DNA of 64,000 nt from DASZRZ01 sp963732925 (GTDB taxonomy: Bacteria > Acidobacteriota > Terriglobia > Terriglobales > Acidobacteriaceae): positions 35,555 through 99,554 of the forward strand of contig CAVTBJ010000014.1 in the NCBI GenBank assembly GCA_963732925.1, written 5' to 3'. A program made the translations under genes and the position numbers. Below are positions 59,435 through 64,000 of this stretch, one piece after another (position 1 is the stretch's first letter; every line of letters starts with the position of its first letter). The notes beneath the pieces were generated by a model. It had not been told where the DNA came from. It saw nothing but the letters and a program-made list of their open reading frames with translations, and ran no database searches.

Positions 59435-62400
59435 ATGCCGAAAAGTTGTTCTCGTTTGCTTATGGCAGCGGCTTTGTTATGCGCTGTCTTGCTGTTCACG
59501 TCGGCGGCGATAGCCCAGACTTTTTACGGTTCCATGGTGGGGACGGTTACGGACCCCAAGGGGGCGTAGTTCCGGGCGCTACCGTTACACTCACCAATAC
59601 CGCTCCACTGGCGAACACCGGACACAACCGACGGCAGCGGATGGAGGCTATCGCTTTGTGAACCTGGTTCCCGGTACCTATCAGGTCGAAGTGGAGGCCC
59701 CCGGGTTCCAGGCCTACACCGCCAATCAGGTGCAGGTGGACGTCAGCAGACGGCGCGCGTCGATGTCGCCATGCAACTTGGCAGCGTGGAACAGACGGTA
59801 GAGGTCACGAGCTCCGCTCCTGTTTTGCAGACGGAAACGGCCACCGTCGGACAAAACGTAACTACGCGCGCGGTCGAGGGGCTTCCTCTCAATGGCCGCA
59901 ATGTTCTCAACCTGGTTGCGCTGACGCCCGGAGTGGTTCCGCAGGGAAGCACCGACAGGCAGCCTGACCGGCAAGAACGTGTTTGCCGGTGGCAACTATC
60001 AGATCGGCGGCGGCACCTCCAACCAGAGCGCCACCTACTTTGATGGTGTTCCTACCAACGATGGCTACGGCAACATCGTGGCCCTGATTCCCAGTCCCGG
60101 AATCGGTTTCTGAGTTCCGCGTGCAGACCAACAGCAACAGCGCGGAGTTCGGACGCTTTACCGGCGGCGTGGTCAACATCGCCTCCAAGAGCGGGACCAA
60201 TAACTTTCACGGCAGCCTCTACGAGTACTTTCGCAACAAGGTGCTGAATGCCAACACCTTCTTCGGCAACCGCGCGGGAGTGGATCGCCCGCCGTTCGTG
60301 CAGAACCAGTTCGGCGGCAGCGATTGGCGGCCCGATCATCAAGGACAAGCTGTTCTTCTTCGTGAACTACGAAGGCGTACCGCAATCGGGAAGGTGCGCT
60401 GTTCACCCGAACCGTGCCGACTCCGGAGATGTACACCGGCGACTTCTCGAATCTCAAGGACAAGAACGGCAACGTGATTCCCATTTACGATCCGCTGACC
60501 CAGTGCGGCGCCTACGGGAATCCCGCCTGCAGCGCAGCGCAACTCGCCGGCACGGCGCCGCAGCGTACGCAGTTCCCGGGGAACATCATTCCGGCGGACC
60601 GGATCAACCAGGTTGCGAAGAACTATCTGAACTTCCCTTATTTCGCGCAGCCGACCACGCCGGGCCGTTCGTAGCAGCAGAACTTCAACAGCAATGCTTC
60701 CACGGGCGGCGACAACGACCAGATCAACATTCGCGGCGACTACAACATGACCGAAAACAATCGGTTGATGGTGCGTTACACCCGTTGGAAGTCGAAGAAC
60801 CTTTCGGTGGATGTTTATGGCAACGGCTCCAGCAACGGCGACCCATACTCGCCGGAGCGCTTCGTCACCAACCAGGACATGATCGCGGACACTTACACGA
60901 TCAACCCGACGACGGTGTTCGACATTCGCCTTGGTTTCATGCGCTGGGATTATGACCGCACCCCGGGACACACCGGAATCGATATTCCGGCTACCTTCGG
61001 GCTGCCGCAGAACCCCTATGGCCAGATCGCAGCACGCAACCAGGTGCCCAACAGCACCCGGGATCCACGCCTGCAGTTCAGCAACCCCACTTACAATGGC
61101 ATCAGCACCGGTCTGATCTACGCGGTGGACAACACCTACGTCCTGACCCCCACGCTGACCAAGATCATGGGCGCCCACACGCTGAAGTTCGGCGGCGAGA
61201 TTCGCCGCGCGGACATCAACTACTACCAGAACAACAACCCCGGCGGAACGTTCACCTTCAACAACGCTCCCACGGCGGCGATTGGTTCCAGCCCTTCGGG
61301 CAGCGGGGATTCGTTCGCATCGTTTCTGTTGGGAATTCCCACCGGCGGCGTGCTGCAGATTTCGCCGTTTACCGCTGGTGGAGCCCGCTACCAGGGATAC
61401 TTCATCAACGATTCCTGGCAAGCCACGTCCAGGCTGACCCTGAATCTCGGCGTACGCTGGGAGATTCCCGGTGTTTATACCGAGCGCTTTGACCGTATAG
61501 CCAGCTTCAACCCGGACATCGTGAACCCGGTTCTGGCTGGGCAGCTCAATCCGGTAACGGGGCAGCCTTACATGGGCGCCTACGTACTGGTGAACAGTCC
61601 GCTGCAGCCGGAGCGTGGCTTGCGGCCGGAGAAGTATCATCTGTTCGCTCCCCGCGTGGGCCTCGCCTATCGGCTTGACCGATAACACCGTTCTGCGTGC
61701 CGGCGGCGGCATCTACTTCGTGCCTTCGACGGTGAACTTCCCGGAAGGACCGACGCAGGCGGGCGTGAACTACTCGTGAACACCATTCAAAACAGCGCCG
61801 ACAACAATGCCACCTTCGATCGGCTACAGCGCCGATCCCAACACTGCTCCCTTCAGCAATCCTTTCCCGAACGGGATCAACAATCCGGCAGGACGGGATC
61901 CCAGCTTCCAGCAAACGTTGCTGGGAGGCACAGCTCGGCGCTAACCTGCGGAATGAGAAATTTCCCGGTTATACCGAACAGTGGAACCTGGCAGTGCAGC
62001 ATGAGTTCAACAACGGATTTTCGGTGCAGGCGGGTTACGTAGGCCTGGCTGGCAAGCACCTGCCGGCGGGAATCGGCCTCAACATGAACCTGCTTCCGTT
62101 GCAGTATGTTACCCAGGCGGCGGCCGACCCGAACGGGTTTGGCGGGATCTGGTGCGCGGCGGCTTGCGGCGAGCAGGTTGCGCGAATCCCGTTTTTCGGG
62201 CTGATCCAGGCTGGTCCGCTGTCCACGGCCACGATTCAGCGTGGATTGCTGCTGCAGCCCTTCCCGGAGTATGGCAATATCAGACCGCACTTCCGCCTAC
62301 ATTGGAGCGAGCCAGTATCATTCACTCCAGTTGCGGGCGGAGAAGCGCTTTAGCGGAGGCGGAGTTCTGAGTGCGAACTACACCTTCTCCAAGAACACCT

Positions 62401-63085
62401 CCAACGCGGAAACCTTAACCACCTGGCTGGAATCGGGTCAGGGAGTCTCTGGATATCAGACTCCCAACGACCTGCAGCCAATGAGTGGTGCGCTCTCCAG
62501 CTTTGATGCCCGCCATCGCGTGGTCGATCAGCTACGTCTATGATCTGCCGTTTGGCCAGGGCAAGATGCTGTCTGAACGGCGCGTCGGGAGCGGTCAACA
62601 AAGTCGTCAGCGGATGGACTCTGGAAGGGGCCACTACCTTCCAGCGTCGGCTTCCCCCTGGGTCTCACCGCGACTGGCGTTGCCCAGGGCTGGCCGTCAT
62701 TTGACTACGGTCTCCGGCCGAATGTGGTTGCGAATTGCGACCGCACAGTCAGCGGAACGGCCGAGAGCCGGCTGAATGGGTGGTTCAATACCAGTTGCTT
62801 CACCTTGCCTGACGCCGTATACCTTCGGCAACGAGACTCGCAACGATCCTGTCTTGCGAGGCGACGGCATCAACAATTGGGACATGTCGCTTGCCAAGAA
62901 GACCAGCATCACCGAGCAAGTGGGGCTGACCTTCCGGCTGGAGGCGTTCAATCTGTTCAACAATCCACGCTTCTCCGCTCCCAACACGCAGTTGAACACC
63001 TCGGCTACAAGCCAGTTCGGAAAGGTGACAAGCCCAGTTCAACCAACCTCGCCTGGTACAGGTTGCTCTGCGATTGACCTTCTAA
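59435..63085 (+). pseudogene. Oar-like TonB-dependent receptor, interrupted by many frame changes and one TAG
   Basis: Span of about 1,215 codons, the usual length for acidobacterial Oar-type receptors. In order: signal peptide (LLMAAALLCAVLLFTSAAIAQ), carboxypeptidase-regulatory-like domain (GTVTDPKGA, VVPGATVTLTN), plug (VEGLPLNGRNVLNLVALTPG, SAEFGRFTGGVVNIASKSGT) and a long beta-barrel part, ending at TAA 63083-63085 with the family's terminal VALRLTF. More than ten small indels shift the frame, and an in-frame TAG at 60672-60674 stands where CAG would fit. Start ATG 59435 has AGGAGAG upstream. It is either a pseudogene or a stretch of poor sequence. Confidence 0.75.
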
Positions 63086-63108
63086 CCTGATTTCACCCTA
63101 AACCTGAC

Positions 63109-63139
63109 GGGCGGACCGCAACATGGTCCGCCCTTTTTT
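63109..63139 (+). terminator. Rho-independent terminator after the TonB receptor
   Basis: Perfect 9-bp stem GGGCGGACC/GGTCCGCCC, 7-nt loop, then six T. It lies 23 nt after the receptor stop. This is the clearest terminator in the window. Confidence 0.85.
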
Positions 63140-63142
63140 GCC

Positions 63143-63158
63143 TTCATAATTTCTTCAT
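63143..63158 (+). promoter_or_regulatory. TTCAT direct-repeat box, copy 2
   Basis: TTCAT twice, 11 nt apart, in a stretch shared with copy 1 (GCCTTCATAATTTCTTCA, then CAG-GGTTGC and ACTTGTTGC). It follows the terminator immediately and precedes a kinase remnant. Confidence 0.45.
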
Positions 63159-63164
63159 CAGTGG

Positions 63165-63461
63165 TTGCGATACTTGTTGCTGGCGAGACCCGCCGGAGGG
63201 TCCGTAGAAGTCAGCGCCGGGGAAACGAAGAGTACGGCGATATGGATCGAAGTGCGGGATACCGGCAGCGGCACAACCCAGGCGGAGATCGAACAGCCTT
63301 TCGAACGGTTTCAGAAGGGACCGGAGTCGCACGGCGCCGGGCTTGGTTTGAGCATTGCCCGCAACCTCGTCACGGCACACGGCGGTGAAATGCAGGGCTT
63401 CAGCCAGCCGGGCCTGGGGACCACCATCCGGTTCACACTTCCACAGGAAACCAACGGGTGA
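63165..63461 (+). pseudogene. Histidine kinase C-terminal remnant, copy 2
   Basis: 98-codon frame with a HATPase_c C-terminal half: VEVSAGE..., the G1 box VRDTGSGTT, F box PFERFQKG, G2 box GAGLGLSIARNLV, then AHGGEM and a terminal TTIRFTL. The histidine (H-box) domain and N box are missing, so it cannot act as a kinase alone. It starts right after the TTCAT box. The coding match begins near 63,183, and no good start codon or ribosome site is seen. Together with the box and the terminator it fills the 397-nt interval 63086-63482. Confidence 0.6.
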
Positions 63462-63482
63462 GAGCGCCAGCTCCGATCGGAC

Positions 63483-64000
63483 TCAATTGCTCGAACCTGT
63501 GCCCATCGGCTTGGAGGAGTAATAGCCTTCCCTCGCCTGCACCTTGAGGTCCTTATTCTTCGTGCTCACTTCGATCTTGTGATAGTCCGAGCTCTTCCCG
63601 TCGCTGTGATCAGGCGTGTACCCCAGGTCGTACTGGCTGCGTAGTTCGTCCTCGATCTGGGCATAGATCTTTTCGATCGGCTGGTTTTTCGAGACTACGA
63701 ACATGCGTCCGCCGGTTTCCCGCGACAAGCGTTCCAGGATCTTTTTGCCGTCCACCGGCGAATAGGAGCCCGGATAGCGCCGGCCACCGCCGCCAGGATA
63801 GCCGCCCCCAGGATAGCCAATCTGTGGATAGATGGGGGGATAGCCTCCACCCGGGGGATAGCCTCCACCCGGGGGATAACCTCCACCCGGGGGATAGCCT
63901 CCACCCGGCCAGCGCCGCCCGCCGGGCCGTCTCCACGTACCTCCGCCTCCGCCGCCTTCTTGCCCGGCAAAATAGATGGAGTACACGATAGTGTTGGCGC
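63483..64000 (-). CDS. VWFA-related (acidobacterial) secreted protein, partial
   Basis: Carboxy-terminal part of a von-Willebrand-A-type protein, open to the right window edge. ANTIVYSIYFAGQE is the last strand of the VWA fold. Then comes a Gly/Tyr/Pro-rich insert with repeated GGGYPP, followed by KKILERLSRETGGRMFVVSK, IYAQIEDELRSQYDLGYTPDHS and a terminal KVQAREGYYSSKP. The GGRMF...LRSQY layout marks the family that is greatly expanded in acidobacteria. The function is unknown but extracellular. It is convergent with kinase remnant copy 2. Confidence 0.82.
   Translation of the reverse strand, partial: ANTIVYSIYFAGQEGGGGGGTWRRPGGRRWPGGGYPPGGGYPPGGGYPPGGGYPPIYPQIGYPGGGYPGGGGRRYPGSYSPVDGKKILERLSRETGGRMFVVSKNQPIEKIYAQIEDELRSQYDLGYTPDHSDGKSSDYHKIEVSTKNKDLKVQAREGYYSSKPMGTGSSN
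63838..63908 (-). repeat. 18-bp tandem repeat encoding GGGYPP
   Basis: Four near-identical 18-nt units (plus-strand GGATAGCCTCCACCCGGG; the third unit has one base change), with diverged copies to the left (63,790-63,835). In frame, it could expand or contract without breaking the VWFA gene. Confidence 0.85.

Noticed and set aside
1..64000. tRNA, rRNA, CRISPR array, insertion sequence or phage genes
   Set aside because: No tRNA-like T-loop sequences in spacers, no regularly spaced identical repeats apart from the 18-nt coding repeat, and no transposase or integrase motifs were seen on either strand.

Overview
The window looks like chromosomal DNA of an Acidobacteriota bacterium, probably class Terriglobia (Koribacter-like). 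The evidence is an Oar-type TonB receptor, a VWFA-related protein of the kind common in acidobacteria, the HpnC/HpnD/HpnE squalene genes of hopanoid synthesis, DUF4159/DUF4252 proteins, GC-rich codon use and many TTG/GTG starts. This is inference from gene content. No rRNA, tRNA, CRISPR array, insertion sequence or prophage was seen. Several genes carry single-base frame changes (1-900, about 4,280, about 7,350, about 38,480, and many between 59,500 and 63,080). Sequencing or assembly error is as likely as real decay.

Layout. 1-4.5 kb: a broken alcohol dehydrogenase, then hpnC, hpnD and hpnE, which make squalene. 4.5-9.7 kb: SDR, rhomboid protease, truB, a broken GNAT, and an ECF sigma / anti-sigma / DUF4252 operon. 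9.8-16.4 kb: a GAF-GAF-PP2C regulator, lysA, DinB, nadK and nadE. 16.4-31.2 kb, mostly minus strand: a secreted protein, CPBP protease, methyltransferase, YVTN protein, nuoB, a full-length metH, nuoI, a TonB-domain protein, DUF4159, DedA, a 55-aa membrane protein and hemQ. 31.3-36.6 kb: nth, then hemX-hemA-hemC, tightly overlapped, and hemD. With hemQ these cover both ends of the coproporphyrin-dependent haem route. 36.7-49.4 kb: a GalT-family protein, mutS, a NagZ-like hydrolase, a PLP decarboxylase with an aldehyde dehydrogenase, a secreted TPR protein, and two NAD(P)-binding oxidoreductases, one carrying a signal peptide.

49.5-56.5 kb holds a seven-gene cluster: membrane protein, DUF4129, DUF4350, MoxR, DUF58, and a divergent SpoIIM/RDD pair whose start codons are only 2 nt apart. 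56.5-63.5 kb holds a seven-haem cytochrome/TPR protein and a frame-broken TonB receptor. This segment is bracketed by two short related modules, each a TTCAT direct-repeat box followed by a truncated histidine-kinase C-terminus. The window ends in a VWFA-type protein with GGGYPP repeats.

Three non-genic patterns recur. First, a bipartite intergenic element has TTY-type 7-nt periodic arms followed by RAA-type 7-nt periodic arms, at six or more spacers. Second, a dispersed GTCATTCYGAG repeat occurs at four spacers. Third, extended -10 boxes (TGnTAnnnT) lie close to start codons.
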